Shown: one piece after another, positions 45,348 through 55,300 of the stretch
How positions within the stretch are numbered: position 1 is the stretch's first letter
Layout of the letters: every line of letters begins with the position of its first letter
Assembly (NCBI GenBank): GCA_017525015.1
Contig: JAFXUK010000012.1
Location: 1 to 64,000, forward strand
Direction of reading: 5' to 3'
Length of the DNA: 64,000 bases
Origin: Bacilli bacterium
Lineage (GTDB): Bacteria > Bacillota > Bacilli > RF39 > UBA660
Translations under genes and position numbers: made by a program
The notes under the pieces: model-generated
The model's input: the letters and a program-made list of their open reading frames with translations, nothing else
The model's database searches: none
Told to the model about the DNA's origin: nothing

Positions 45348-46820
45348 CATTGTTGGGAATAAAATTACATCTCTAATTGATTCTTGTTCACAGAACAACA
45401 TCATCAATCTATCGATACCATATCCAATTCCACCAGCAGGTGGCATACCATACTCTAAAGCTTCTATGAAATCCATATCAATATCGTTAGCTTCTTCATT
45501 ACCCAAATCTCTTTCAGCTAATTGAGCTTCAAATCTTTCTAATTGATCAACTGGATCATTTAACTCAGTATATGCATTAGCAAATTCTTTACCTGCCATA
45601 AATAATTCAAATCTATCAACAAATCTTGGATCTTCAGGATTCTTCTTTGTAAGTGGAGAAATTTCAATTGGATGACCATATAAGAATGTTGGTTGAATTA
45701 ATGTTTCTTCAACATATTTTTCAAAGAACTTATTAACTATATGTCCATAAGCTTTTTCATGTTCTTCTAATTCAATATGATGTTCTTTAGCTAATTTTAA
45801 ACATTCTTTTAAATCAGTAATTTCCTTAAAATCAATACCTGTTTGTTCTTTAATAGCATCAGTCATAGAAATTCTCTTCCATGGACCTTCAAGATTAATT
45901 TCATGTCCATCAAAGTTAAATGTCATCTTACCACATACTTCTTTAGCTATAGTAGTAAACATACCTTCAGTAAGATTCATCATACCTTCTAGATTACTAT
46001 AAGCTAAATAAGCTTCCATTAAAGTAAATTCTGGATTATGTTTTGGATCCATTCCTTCATTTCTGAATACTCTACCAATTTCATATACAGCTTCCATACC
46101 ACCAACTAATAATCTTTTAAGTGGTAACTCTAAAGCTATTCTTAAATACATATCCATATCTTGAGTATTATGATGAGTAACAAATGGTCTAGCAGAAGCA
46201 CCAGTTAATAATGTTGTTAAGACAGGAGTTTCCACTTCAGTAAAACCATTATTATCCATATAATTTTGAATACATCTAATAATCTTTGGTCTTAAGAAAG
46301 CAACTCTCTTAGAATCTTCATTCATAATTAAGTCAACATAACGTCTTCTATATCTTTCTTCAATATCAGTTAAACCATGGAATTTTTCTGGAAGTGGTCT
46401 TAAAGCCTTAACTAAATGAGTATACTCTAAACATTTAACAGTAATCTCTCCTGTTTTAGTCTTCATAACCTTTCCATGAACACCAACTATATCTCCGATA
46501 TCAGCACTCTTAAATAAATTATAAGCATCTTCTCCAATATCATTAATAGAAATATAAATTTGTAACTTATCAGTCTTATCTTGGATAGTAAAGAATGATG
46601 CTTTACCCATCTTTCTGATAAACATAATACGACCAGCTACAGTTACTAAATCTTCACGATTCTCAAATTCATCATGAGGTACATCAGCAAATTTAGCTTT
46701 AATATCAGCAGCCCAATCTGTTCTCTCAAACACATGACCAAAAGGATCCATGCCTAATTCACGAATCTTTTCAGCTTTTTCTCTTCTTACTAATTCTTGT
46801 TCAGTAAATTCTCTTTCCAT
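45333..46820 (-). CDS. lysS: Lysyl-tRNA synthetase, class II
   Basis: A 495-residue class IIb synthetase charging tRNA-Lys. An N-terminal OB-fold anticodon-binding domain (VTVAGRIMFIRKMGKASFFTIQD) precedes the catalytic core with motif 1 (GFTEVETPVL), motif 2 (RVFRNEGMDPKHNPEFT) and motif 3 (GIGYGIDRLMM). Length is normal. The ATG follows AGAAAGGGTG. It is preceded by a T-box leader, so expression should respond to uncharged tRNA-Lys. Confidence 0.97.
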   Translation of the reverse strand: MEREFTEQELVRREKAEKIRELGMDPFGHVFERTDWAADIKAKFADVPHDEFENREDLVTVAGRIMFIRKMGKASFFTIQDKTDKLQIYISINDIGEDAYNLFKSADIGDIVGVHGKVMKTKTGEITVKCLEYTHLVKALRPLPEKFHGLTDIEERYRRRYVDLIMNEDSKRVAFLRPKIIRCIQNYMDNNGFTEVETPVLTTLLTGASARPFVTHHNTQDMDMYLRIALELPLKRLLVGGMEAVYEIGRVFRNEGMDPKHNPEFTLMEAYLAYSNLEGMMNLTEGMFTTIAKEVCGKMTFNFDGHEINLEGPWKRISMTDAIKEQTGIDFKEITDLKECLKLAKEHHIELEEHEKAYGHIVNKFFEKYVEETLIQPTFLYGHPIEISPLTKKNPEDPRFVDRFELFMAGKEFANAYTELNDPVDQLERFEAQLAERDLGNEEANDIDMDFIEALEYGMPPAGGIGYGIDRLMMLFCEQESIRDVILFPTMKERN

Positions 46821-46842
46821 TTTCTACACCCTTTCTAAAATT

Positions 46843-47054
46843 AAAAAACAGGAAATCATCCAATTAAGGACGAATTCCTGTTAAATCCGCGGTACCACCT
46901 TAGTTCATGTTTCCATGCTCTTTAAACATTGTAACGTAATGTCTACGATTCACTCCAATAGCTTTCACTGTATTACTAGTTTTTATAAACTCACACCAAA
47001 CGTTTACTCTCTTTAAAAACATCTTGTAATAAGCCCTATCTTCGCCGTGCTTAT
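46843..47054 (-). promoter_or_regulatory. T-box riboswitch of lysS
   Basis: The minus-strand leader contains the T-box core GGTGGTACCGCGG (46887-46899), which pairs with the tRNA acceptor end, followed by a terminator stem, and upstream a long stem I region of about 130 nt with AGAGAGTAA and GTGAA-type elements. The specifier codon was not firmly located; AAA occurs in the expected area. Downstream lysS implies tRNA-Lys sensing. Confidence 0.9.
46847..46882 (-). terminator. T-box terminator hairpin
   Basis: AACAGGAA.TC.TCC pairs with GGACGAATTCCTGTT around a 6-nt loop, followed by six T on the minus strand. The 5' arm follows the T-box and can be drawn into the antiterminator. Confidence 0.88.
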
Positions 47055-47060
47055 GTCCAT

Positions 47061-47089
47061 ATATTACTAACTTTTCCACAATTTGTCAA
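47061..47089 (-). promoter_or_regulatory. Promoter of the T-box-lysS unit
   Basis: TTGACA (47084-47089), a 17-bp spacer and TAATAT (47061-47066) on the minus strand, just after the tRNA-Arg gene. Confidence 0.8.
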
Positions 47090-47101
47090 TTATAACAATA
47101 T

Positions 47102-47176
47102 TGGTGTCTAGAATAGGAATTGAACCTATATCTCTTCCTTCGGAGGGAAGTATTTTATCCATTAAAATATCTAGAC
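47102..47176 (-). tRNA. tRNA-Arg (anticodon CCG)
   Basis: A 75-nt cloverleaf: acceptor GTCTAGA/TCTAGAC, anticodon stem CTTCC/GGAAG with loop CTCCGAA (U33, anticodon CCG, A37), 4-nt variable region, T arm ATAGG-TTCAATT-CCTAT, discriminator A and encoded CCA. The D stem is weak (three A-T pairs). It reads CGG, a rare codon in such an AT-rich genome. It lies 13 bp before the lysS promoter, and no terminator separates them. Confidence 0.9.
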
Positions 47177-47192
47177 ATCTCCAACAATTGAT

Positions 47193-47201
47193 ATTATATC
47201 A
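47193..47201 (-). promoter_or_regulatory. Extended -10 promoter of tRNA-Arg
   Basis: TGA-TATAAT on the minus strand, directly after the T-run of the terminator at 47201-47228, with no other -35. Confidence 0.65.
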
Positions 47202-47228
47202 AAAAAAGAGTATTTCTACTCTTTTTTT
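47201..47228 (-). terminator. Terminator after the 47227-48165 gene
   Basis: Stem of up to 12 bp AAAAAAAGAGTA/TACTCTTTTTTT with a TTTC loop. Confidence 0.92.
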
Positions 47229-48165
47229 ATGGTTTTAATTGAAGAAGAACTGCATCTCCTACATTTTTACCTTTCTCTTCTAATACTTTAACTTCCTTCA
47301 TAACTCCATTAGCAAATCTAACAAATTGATTATCACCGTTATAAATATCTAATAAGTCTTGAGGAATACCAGTTTTAAAAGAATGTGCCTTAATTAATTC
47401 TAGAATCTCTTCTCTTTTATATGGATAACCAAATGGCCATACACATCTAAATAGATCATTTCTGTCTAAATATATACCTCTAGAATATCTAACTATATTA
47501 GGTGCTTTTAATAAACTATAAGAACCATGGTGAATAAACTCTCCTAAACCAAATTCCTTTATAGCTACCAAATCATAATCATATGATTCGCAATCTAAAT
47601 TCATTCTAGCAAAATATTTATGTCTTTTACCTAAGAAACCATGATCAAATGGTTTAGCTTTAGTTTGTTCATCTATTGAAATATAATCAGCTTCTTTTAA
47701 ATGATAAGGATATATTCTTTCTCTTTCAGCTTCACTCATCATATTTCTATGTTCATATCTAAGTGTACATTCGACATCTTGTTCCGGATCAAACTGTGTA
47801 TATGTAACAAATCCTCTATAAGGATCATCGTCATCTCCATTATTAACAAAAGATAAATGTTCTTGTACTAAACCATTTCTAACTACTCTAGCAAAGTTAT
47901 AACCCAAACTATATTCATCTTCACCAAGAGCAATATTACTAATATCATAATTATCATTTACTAAAAAATTAGAAATAAGTATTTTTTCACCATTTTTAAT
48001 ATATAAAACATTATTACCTACTTTAGCAAACATATCTAAAATGCCTTCATCAGTAAAAACTCCATATAAAGGAATAGCTTCTTGATCTCCAAAAACATCA
48101 TGCATAAGTTTTTTGTATTTATCAGAGCCATCCATAAAATCTGTTCCCAAATATACTACCTTCAT
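47227..48165 (-). CDS. Uncharacterised protein, IKEFGLG paralog A
   Basis: A 312-residue soluble protein. Its C-terminal two thirds match the upstream gene in order: GFVTYTQFDPEQD, LRYEHRN...YPYH, NLDCESYDYDLVAIKEFGLG, SLLKA...YR, GYPYKREEILELI and IPQDLLDIYN. No known family, membrane segment or signal peptide is seen. The N-terminus differs from its paralog. GAGGTCAAC precedes the ATG, 7 bp after the upstream gene, so both form one operon. A HipA-like kinase gene lies just upstream on the same strand. Confidence 0.6.
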   Translation of the reverse strand: MKVVYLGTDFMDGSDKYKKLMHDVFGDQEAIPLYGVFTDEGILDMFAKVGNNVLYIKNGEKILISNFLVNDNYDISNIALGEDEYSLGYNFARVVRNGLVQEHLSFVNNGDDDDPYRGFVTYTQFDPEQDVECTLRYEHRNMMSEAERERIYPYHLKEADYISIDEQTKAKPFDHGFLGKRHKYFARMNLDCESYDYDLVAIKEFGLGEFIHHGSYSLLKAPNIVRYSRGIYLDRNDLFRCVWPFGYPYKREEILELIKAHSFKTGIPQDLLDIYNGDNQFVRFANGVMKEVKVLEEKGKNVGDAVLLQLKP

Positions 48166-48172
48166 GTTGACC

Positions 48173-49054
48173 TCACTTAATTAATACTTTTTCTTCTTTA
48201 AAACAACAATCCAGTAACTTCTGCCATTCACTAGCTAAAACTTCAGAATTGTTGTATAGATTTATTAACCATTCTGGAATACTTCTACCAAAGCCAGCTT
48301 TATTAATCATTTCATATATATCTTCTTCATTATACTGTCTTGCAAAAGGATATCCAGTTACAGTAACATTCTCACCAACTTGTAATAGAACACGATAGAA
48401 TTTTGAAAAAGAAAATTTCTGTTGTAATGACACAGTGCCTTTAGATAAAGCTGCTCCTAAACCAAATTCTTTTATTGTTGCAATATCATAATCTATCTTA
48501 TTAGTCCATACATCAAAATTAAACTGACAATAACTTCTACCAAAATTCCAAAAACTATTTTTGGAAGCTCTTTGTTTAAAAGTTACATAAAAAGGATCAT
48601 CAGTATGATAAGGATATAACTCCCTATCATTTCTAATAGCATTATGTCTATATCTTAAATTTAAACTCATATCATTTGCTGAATTATATTGTAAATAAGA
48701 AACAGTACCAGAAGTAGCTTCTTTTCTATCTTTAACTAAATATAAACTTTGTTGATTTTGTTCAGAATCAAGAACATCAATTCCTAAAGGATTAACTAAA
48801 ACTCTTTTACCATTATGATTAAAAGAAATTAAATTAGCATTATCATCCATTTGAATAGTATTTCTTATAAAATTACCTTTTACATCTTTAAAACAAAGGA
48901 CAATACCACCCAAAGGAAATATTATATACTTTTGATTATCAATAATAACTTCATAACCATCATCAACATCACTACTTTGTTCAATACCTAAAGACTCAAA
49001 AACTCCTTTATACTTACCAAAATCATTTGGTGTAAGTTTCCTTATTTGTTGCAT
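48173..49054 (-). CDS. Uncharacterised protein, IKEFGLG paralog B
   Basis: A 293-residue soluble protein sharing a domain of about 170 residues with the next gene: GTVSYLQYNSAND, LRYRHNA...LYPYH, NFDVWTNKIDYDIATIKEFGLG, SLQQ...YRVLL, GYPFARQYNEEDIYEMI and IPEWLINLYN. The N-terminal 100 residues look beta-rich. No family is recognised. It begins the two-gene operon with promoter TTGCGC-N17-TATAAT and ribosome binding site GGTGATAGT, after the terminator of the kinase gene. Confidence 0.6.
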   Translation of the reverse strand: MQQIRKLTPNDFGKYKGVFESLGIEQSSDVDDGYEVIIDNQKYIIFPLGGIVLCFKDVKGNFIRNTIQMDDNANLISFNHNGKRVLVNPLGIDVLDSEQNQQSLYLVKDRKEATSGTVSYLQYNSANDMSLNLRYRHNAIRNDRELYPYHTDDPFYVTFKQRASKNSFWNFGRSYCQFNFDVWTNKIDYDIATIKEFGLGAALSKGTVSLQQKFSFSKFYRVLLQVGENVTVTGYPFARQYNEEDIYEMINKAGFGRSIPEWLINLYNNSEVLASEWQKLLDCCFKEEKVLIK

Positions 49055-49075
49055 ACTATCACCACATTGTTGTTT

Positions 49076-49104
49076 ATTATAATCGTATTAATAATTAAGC
49101 GCAA
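49076..49104 (-). promoter_or_regulatory. Promoter of the paralog pair
   Basis: TTGCGC (49099-49104), a 17-bp spacer and TATAAT (49076-49081) on the minus strand, beside the kinase gene terminator. Confidence 0.72.
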
Positions 49105-49105
49105 T

Positions 49106-49132
49106 AAAAAAGTAGATACAATCTACTTTTTT
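49106..49132 (-). terminator. Terminator after the HipA-like kinase gene
   Basis: A perfect 12-bp stem AAAAAAGTAGAT/ATCTACTTTTTT with a 3-nt loop; the stop codon is inside it. Confidence 0.92.
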
Positions 49133-49944
49133 GCCAACACTTTTCTACTAACTAGTTCTTCCTTTAAAGTATTTAATAAACTTCTATAATGAAAAGCAAA
49201 TTTCTTTCTTAATTCCTCTTTTATAGGTCCTACCATAGGAGTTTTTATCTTAGCTTCTACTCTTCTAAATACATCCTCTATATTCTCTGGACTAATAATT
49301 TCAACCTTCTTATAAAAGAATAACAATTGATTATCATTTAATATTTTTATTAGATTAGCTATTGTATTATCATCTCTACTAGTTACTTTAAAACTATAAT
49401 AATTATCATATAAAGCTTGATCACTTAATAACATTTCATTATCCACTAAAGGACCTAACCTACGTGTTTCTGTATTAATAATTATATTTCTATCATGTCT
49501 ATCATGATTAGCAATAATAATATCAAACATCATCATATGAATTAATTCATCTATTATTGAATTACAACTTTCTCCATAAGTTTCCATTAATGTTAAAACT
49601 ATATCATCTAAATTACACTTTTCTTGATAATCTTCATGGAAATAAGCCATTAACAAATCTTCTAATAGTTTATCTCCTTTTTTCATGCAGTCTTTAGAAA
49701 TAACTCCAATACTATCATGATAATAAGCTAAATCATATGGAATAGATTCTATACCAAAATCATTAGCTAATTCGTGCGCAATTAATTCATTATATATTTG
49801 AGAGATATTCTTAGCAGTCTTAAAGAAATATCTTTGATTTTGATACAAAAAAGAATAACTATCAAATAGCTTTATAGGAATTTCATCACTTATGTCTAAT
49901 TTATCAATTTGTATTAAACCCATTTGATCTCTATATTCTTCCAT
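49123..49944 (-). CDS. HipA-like protein kinase
   Basis: A 273-residue kinase-fold protein. An N-terminal nucleotide-binding part (SYSFLYQNQRYFFKTAKN with a Lys; ELIAHELANDFGIESIPYDLAYY) is followed by the HipA-type catalytic loop ANHDRHDRNIII (about 145-157) and the metal-binding PLVDNE (about 167-172). It is shorter than E. coli HipA (440) and nearer CtkA-like short forms. No HipB-type helix-turn-helix gene is adjacent, so a toxin-antitoxin role is not shown. ATG 49944 with GGTGAT is chosen over a start five codons upstream. The next operon encodes two unknown paralogs. Confidence 0.75.
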   Translation of the reverse strand: MEEYRDQMGLIQIDKLDISDEIPIKLFDSYSFLYQNQRYFFKTAKNISQIYNELIAHELANDFGIESIPYDLAYYHDSIGVISKDCMKKGDKLLEDLLMAYFHEDYQEKCNLDDIVLTLMETYGESCNSIIDELIHMMMFDIIIANHDRHDRNIIINTETRRLGPLVDNEMLLSDQALYDNYYSFKVTSRDDNTIANLIKILNDNQLLFFYKKVEIISPENIEDVFRRVEAKIKTPMVGPIKEELRKKFAFHYRSLLNTLKEELVSRKVLAKK

Positions 49945-49988
49945 AAAAATCACCGTCAAAAGTTATTATATAAAGAAAACAATAAAAA

Positions 49989-50008
49989 AGAAAGTATCTC
50001 TACTTTCT
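49989..50008 (-). terminator. Terminator after typA
   Basis: AGAAAGTA/TACTTTCT stem with a 4-nt loop and T6 on the minus strand. Confidence 0.85.
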
Positions 50009-51811
50009 ATTTAATCTAAATCTTTCATCAGGATCTAACACTTTTTTACGTAAACGAATAGATGTTGGTGTAACTTCAACGTACTCATCATCTTGAATAA
50101 ACTCTAATGCTTCTTCTAAACTAAATGTTTTAGGTTTAATCAAAGCAATAGCATCATCTGATCCAGATGCTCTAGTATTAGTTAATTGTTTATTCTTACA
50201 TGGATTAACATTTAAATCATTATCTCTGTTATGAATACCAACTATCATACCAACGTAAACTTCTTCAGCAGGTCCTACTATTAAAGTACCTCTATCTTGT
50301 AAGTTCCATAATGAGAAACCTAAAGTCTTACCATTTTCCATTGAAACTAATACACCATTCTTACGTCCATTAATTTCGCCAACAAATGGTTTATAACCAT
50401 CAAAGCTACGTATCATAATACCTTCACCTTTAGTATTAGTAATGAATGCACTACGATAACCAATTAAACCACGTGTAGGAGCACTAAACTCTAAATGAAC
50501 ATAATCATTATCACCATTATTAACTACTTCTAAAACTGCTTTTCTTTCTTGTAAATCATTAATAATAGTACCACTATATTCAGAAGGACAATTAACAATA
50601 ACTTTTTCAAATGGTTCACATTTCTTACCATCTATTTCTTGATATAAAACTTCTGGTTTAGAAACACTTAGTTCATAACCTTCTCTTCTCATATTTTCAA
50701 GTAGAATAGATAAATGTAATTCTCCTCTACCAGATACTTTATATCCATCAGAACCAGGTAACTCTTCTACTTCTAATCCTACGTTAGTTTCTAACTCTTT
50801 TTCTAATCTTTCTTTAATATGTCTACTAGTTAAGAACTTAGAAGCTTTATCTTTACCAGCAAATGGAGAACTATTAACTAAGAAATCCATACTTAAAGTA
50901 GGTCTATCTATATATATAGGTTCCATTGGTTCAATATGATCTTTATCACAAACTGTATCACCTATTGATATATCTGAACAACCAGCAAAAGTAACAATAT
51001 CACCATAATAAGCAACATCTTTTTCTACTCTTTTAATACCTTCTTCAACAAATAACTTAGATATTCTAAATGAAGAAGTACTACCATCATTACGAGATAA
51101 AGCAACAGTCTGTCCATTTTTTATACAACCTTTAGTAACACGTCCAATACCAAGTCTTCCAATGAAAGCGTCATAATCTAATGAACTAACTTGTAATTGT
51201 AAAGGATCATTTTCATTACCTTCATAAGGAGTACATTGTTTTAAAACTGTTTGTAGTAATGGTTCAATACTTGTACCAGTTTCATTTAAATCTAAAGTTG
51301 CTATACCATCTCTAGCTATACCATAAACAATTGGGAAATCTAATTGTTCATCAGTTGTATTTAATTCCATAAATAATTCAAATGTCATATCTACAACTTC
51401 TTGAGGTCTAGCATCTTTCTTATCAATCTTATTAATGAAAAGAATTGGTCTTAAATTTTGCTCTAAAGCTTTCTTTAAAACAAATCTAGTTTGAGGCATA
51501 GGACCTTCAGCTGCATCAACAAGTAATACAACAGTATCAACAGTTTTCATAATACGTTCTACTTCTGAAGAGAAATCTGCATGTCCAGGAGTATCTACTA
51601 TATTAATCTTATAATCTTTATATCTAATAGCACAGTTTTTAGAATAAATAGTGATTCCTCTTTCTTTTTCAATATCATCACTATCCATAACTCTTTCGAC
51701 TACTTCTTCATTCGCTCTAAAAACACCGTTTTGTTCTAACAGTGCATCTACTAAAGTACTCTTTCCAGCATCAACATGGGCTACTACAGCAATATTTATA
51801 ATTTTATCCAT
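50000..51811 (-). CDS. typA: Ribosome-binding GTPase TypA/BipA
   Basis: A translational GTPase of 603 residues, EF-G-like, that acts in ribosome assembly and stress adaptation. G motifs AHVDAGKST (about 12-20), [13 protein letters not shown] and NKID are intact; the C-terminal TypA-specific part includes [19 protein letters not shown] and the basic loop [19 protein letters not shown] 51811 with GTGGTGAAG is used; an earlier in-frame start 16 codons upstream lacks support. Monocistronic. Confidence 0.96.
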   Translation of the reverse strand: MDKIINIAVVAHVDAGKSTLVDALLEQNGVFRANEEVVERVMDSDDIEKERGITIYSKNCAIRYKDYKINIVDTPGHADFSSEVERIMKTVDTVVLLVDAAEGPMPQTRFVLKKALEQNLRPILFINKIDKKDARPQEVVDMTFELFMELNTTDEQLDFPIVYGIARDGIATLDLNETGTSIEPLLQTVLKQCTPYEGNENDPLQLQVSSLDYDAFIGRLGIGRVTKGCIKNGQTVALSRNDGSTSSFRISKLFVEEGIKRVEKDVAYYGDIVTFAGCSDISIGDTVCDKDHIEPMEPIYIDRPTLSMDFLVNSSPFAGKDKASKFLTSRHIKERLEKELETNVGLEVEELPGSDGYKVSGRGELHLSILLENMRREGYELSVSKPEVLYQEIDGKKCEPFEKVIVNCPSEYSGTIINDLQERKAVLEVVNNGDNDYVHLEFSAPTRGLIGYRSAFITNTKGEGIMIRSFDGYKPFVGEINGRKNGVLVSMENGKTLGFSLWNLQDRGTLIVGPAEEVYVGMIVGIHNRDNDLNVNPCKNKQLTNTRASGSDDAIALIKPKTFSLEEALEFIQDDEYVEVTPTSIRLRKKVLDPDERFRLNRK

Positions 51812-51847
51812 ATACTTCACCACTTCTTTTTTTAAAATCCATGCTAC

Positions 51848-51876
51848 ACAATACCACATTTTCTTAAAATTGACAA
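51848..51876 (-). promoter_or_regulatory. Promoter of typA
   Basis: TTGTCA (51871-51876), a 17-bp spacer and TATTGT (51848-51853) preceded by TGG on the minus strand. Confidence 0.65.
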
Positions 51877-51888
51877 GTTATACGAAAA

Positions 51889-51913
51889 AAAGATAACAAT
51901 AAATGTTATCTTT
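51889..51913 (-). terminator. Terminator after the 51913-52314 gene
   Basis: AAAGATAACA/TGTTATCTTT stem with a 5-nt loop and T7 on the minus strand. Confidence 0.88.
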
Positions 51914-52314
51914 TACTCTTCTTTTTTCTTTGGAAGATCTAATTCTGTTTTAGGTGCATCCTCTTTTTTTGGCTTTATTTCAACTTTATTTTCTAAACCT
52001 TTTTCTTTAACATCCTTAAATCTCATATTAAATAAATACATAAATGCTAAAACACTTAAAACAAAACTTATTAATTTAAAAATCCAATGATAAATAGCAG
52101 CTAAAGTAGCTGAGAATTTAATAAATATTGTTAATAAACTTAATATTAAATCATCAACTAAACTAACAGGTAAATATACAAATGTTGCTAAAGCTAGGAT
52201 ACATATCAATATAACAGTATTAACAAATAATTCTTTGAAATCTACTTTCATAAGATATGCCACATATTCTTTTAGATTCTTAAAAAATTCCTTACATAAT
52301 TCTTTTATTTTCAT
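51913..52314 (-). CDS. Small membrane protein paired with the Pro-rich protein
   Basis: The 133-residue protein has two or three membrane segments (about 30-50, 55-75 and 78-95) and a charged C-terminal cytoplasmic tail with KPKKEDAPKTELDLPKKKEE. No family is recognised. It starts 1 bp after the stop of the 52316-55369 gene, with GAGGGA inside that gene, so the two are translationally linked. The Lys/Pro tail resembles in composition the long tail of its partner. Confidence 0.6.
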   Translation of the reverse strand: MKIKELCKEFFKNLKEYVAYLMKVDFKELFVNTVILICILALATFVYLPVSLVDDLILSLLTIFIKFSATLAAIYHWIFKLISFVLSVLAFMYLFNMRFKDVKEKGLENKVEIKPKKEDAPKTELDLPKKKEE

Positions 52315-52315
52315 A

Positions 52316-55300
52316 TTATCCCTCTTTCTTTACCGGTTCAGTAACTGGCTTTGTTACAACCTGTGGTTTAGTTTGTTGAGCTACAGGTTTCTGTTCAGCA
52401 GGTTTTACTACTGCTTGTGGTTTAGCTACAACTGTAGGTTTTGATGGAGTAACCACTTTTGGTTCCGCTTTAGTTATTGGATTAACTGGAGGTTTTGGTT
52501 CTACTTTTGCCTCTGGTTTAACTGGAGGCTTTGGTTCTGCCTTTGCCTCTGGTTTAACTGGTTGTACAGTTTTGCTTTCTACCTTTGGTTCTGCAGGTTT
52601 AGCAACCACTTGTGGTTTCACCTCTGCTTTTACCTCAGGCTTTGGAGCAACCACTGGTTTTGCCTCAGCTGGCTTAACTGGTGTTACTGGTTTAGCAGGT
52701 TCTGCAGGTTTAGCAGGTTCTGCAGGTTTAGCAGTTACAACTGGTTTAACCTCACCAGGTTTAACAGGAGCTGCCGGCTTAGCTTCAACTTTAACTTCTG
52801 GTTTAACTGGTATTGCTGGTTTAGGAGCAACAGCAGGTTTATTTTCTGGTTTAATTTGTGTTACCGGTTTCTGTTCTACCTTAACCTCTGGTTTTGATGG
52901 AACAACTGGTTTCGCTTCAGCTGGTTTAGTTGGAGCAACCGTTTTTGCCTCAGTCTTAACAACAGGCTTAGCTTCAACCTTAACTTCAGGTTTAATTGGC
53001 GTTACCGGTTTTACAGGTTCCGCTGGTTTAGCAGGTTCCACAGGTTTAACTGGTGGAACAGGTTTACTTTCTACCTTAGGTTCCTCCTTTTGTGGAACTA
53101 CAGATTTAGGTTTTTCCTCTTCTTTCTTTTCTTCTACCGGCTTCTGAGGAACTACTGGAGTTGCTGGTTTAGAATCTTCTTTAACCTCTTCCTTCTTAAC
53201 TTCCTCAACAGGTTTCATTTCAACCTTTGGTTTATCTTCTACTTTTGGCCCTTCTTTTGGTTTTTCTTGAGAATCAGTAATAGCTTCTATTAATGCATCA
53301 TTAGTTTTAGGTTTTTCTTCAACTTTCTTTTCTTCTACAACTGGAGCTACTGCTTGAGCAGGTACTACTGGAGTAGGAGTTGGTTCAGTTACAGGAGTTA
53401 CTACTGGTGTAACTGGTTGTACAGGAGCTTCCACAACAGGAGCAACCTCTTGTACCGGTTGAACATCACTAACTTCTGATTTATCTCTAAAAGTTATCTT
53501 ACAGAAAGTTGTTTTATATACTGAATCTAATGAAATAGCTGTTGTTAAATTTTCAACAACTTCTTTAGCAGATTGATATTTTACAACATTAACTTTATTA
53601 TCATCTATATTAATATCAACATCAGCATTTTCTATTAATAAATCAAATCCAATATTCTCTTTTATATACATTTGAGGACTTGCATTCTTAGAATACATAT
53701 CTCCAACATCAAATGTATAAGGAGAATATAATACTGGAGTCTTCTCTTTAATTAAAATAGAAGCTATCATACATTTATTAGTTTGCGATTCTAAATACAT
53801 AGAATTAATATCATTAGTTAAGAATGAGAATAATTGATTCTTTACATCGTTAGGATCTTTAACTAAAGAATACATATTAATATCACTATTTAAAATCATT
53901 TTTCCATTCATTTGTTTTAACTTAACTAATACAGGAATTAAACTTCCAATAAAAGTATCAAATGAAGTAAAATCATATGAAGAAAACAAAGATGCTTTAA
54001 CATTAGCATTAACAGGATCTTCTAATCTTTTCTTAACTGTATCATAACATTCAGTTTTTATCTTAGAAAAACCTTTGATTTTCTTTATTGCTTTTACAAC
54101 ATTCTTTAATGGAATAGTATCAAAATCTTTAACTTGTAATATTCCATCAATTAAAGCTCTATATTTAGGATTATTATGTAAAACAAGAATACCTTGTTCT
54201 ACTTGATCAAAGTTTTCCTTAAATTGAATAGTTAAATTTGAAGCAACCTCATTAAGTGGTAACCTAACAACTTTACTATCATTTTTAACTCTTCCTTTAG
54301 CATATCTACGTGCTAAATCATCATAATTACTATTAGATATAGTCTCTTTTAAGTATTCAGATATATCGTATAAGTCTAATTGATCAAAATAACTATATTT
54401 CTTTTCAACTAAAGCTAATTGCTCTTTAATATACTTATCAGAAATAGAATTATTTTTTCTGGCAAACTCTTTATTTATCTTTCTAAATTTAGATATTAAA
54501 TCTTCAGAAAATAATGGATGAACATCATCATTTAGCTCTTTCATATAATCTAATTTAGCTTCAACTAATTTAATTTCATTTCTTATATCATTATCTTCTA
54601 TCATTACTTGATAATAAATATCATTGTTCTCTAAATTTTTACACATTTCCCAAACATCTTTAAGAAGTGCTAATACTTCATCCATAGTTGGTCTTTGAGC
54701 TATGTATTGATTATACAAATCTTTAATATTTCTTTCTAATGTTAAATCAATACCTACATCAGTTAATTCAGGTACTAAAGACAAATGTCTTTCTATTTTA
54801 CCTATTCTATTATATTTATCTACTTCTAATTGAAGTTCATAATATTTTTTTCTTAAAGTATTTTTTAAAACTGTTAAGTTTTGAATATATGCTAACTGTC
54901 TTGCTTTCAATTCATCATATATTATTAACAAATCTCCAGCTTCATATAATATTTTAGAAACATCATCAAGATTTTCTCTTTTGTCTTGATTATAATCATA
55001 TGTTTCAATATCTTCCATTTCTCCTGGAACCATTATTCTTTCATTTCTTAAGAAAATAATTCTAGGATATACTGTTTCATAATTATCTAAAACCATACGA
55101 ACATGGTACATTTGACCATTGTTTTCTAACCATTTCATTTGTTTCAAGAATTCTTCTAAAGATTCTCCATCTTCAAATAACTTGATTCTCTCCAATGGAC
55201 CATATTCTGCATCAACATATGAATAACAAATACCTATATCATCACCATTTTGATACATATAAGGAGGAGTAGAAGCAGAGTTATACCCATATTTTTGAAG

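Noticed and set aside
49123..49944. HipBA toxin-antitoxin module
   Set aside because: Only the kinase is present; no small helix-turn-helix gene is next to it, so calling it a toxin would be unsupported.
52572..53147. A 191-codon Gly/Thr-rich open frame on the + strand opposite the Pro-rich tail
   Set aside because: It is the complement of the Pro/Lys/Val repeats of the minus-strand gene, has no ribosome binding site or promoter, and its composition follows entirely from the other strand.
52330..53470. Closely spaced short repeats suggestive of a CRISPR or satellite array
   Set aside because: Units are unequal, degenerate, lack unique spacers of constant length and are in frame within a long coding region.
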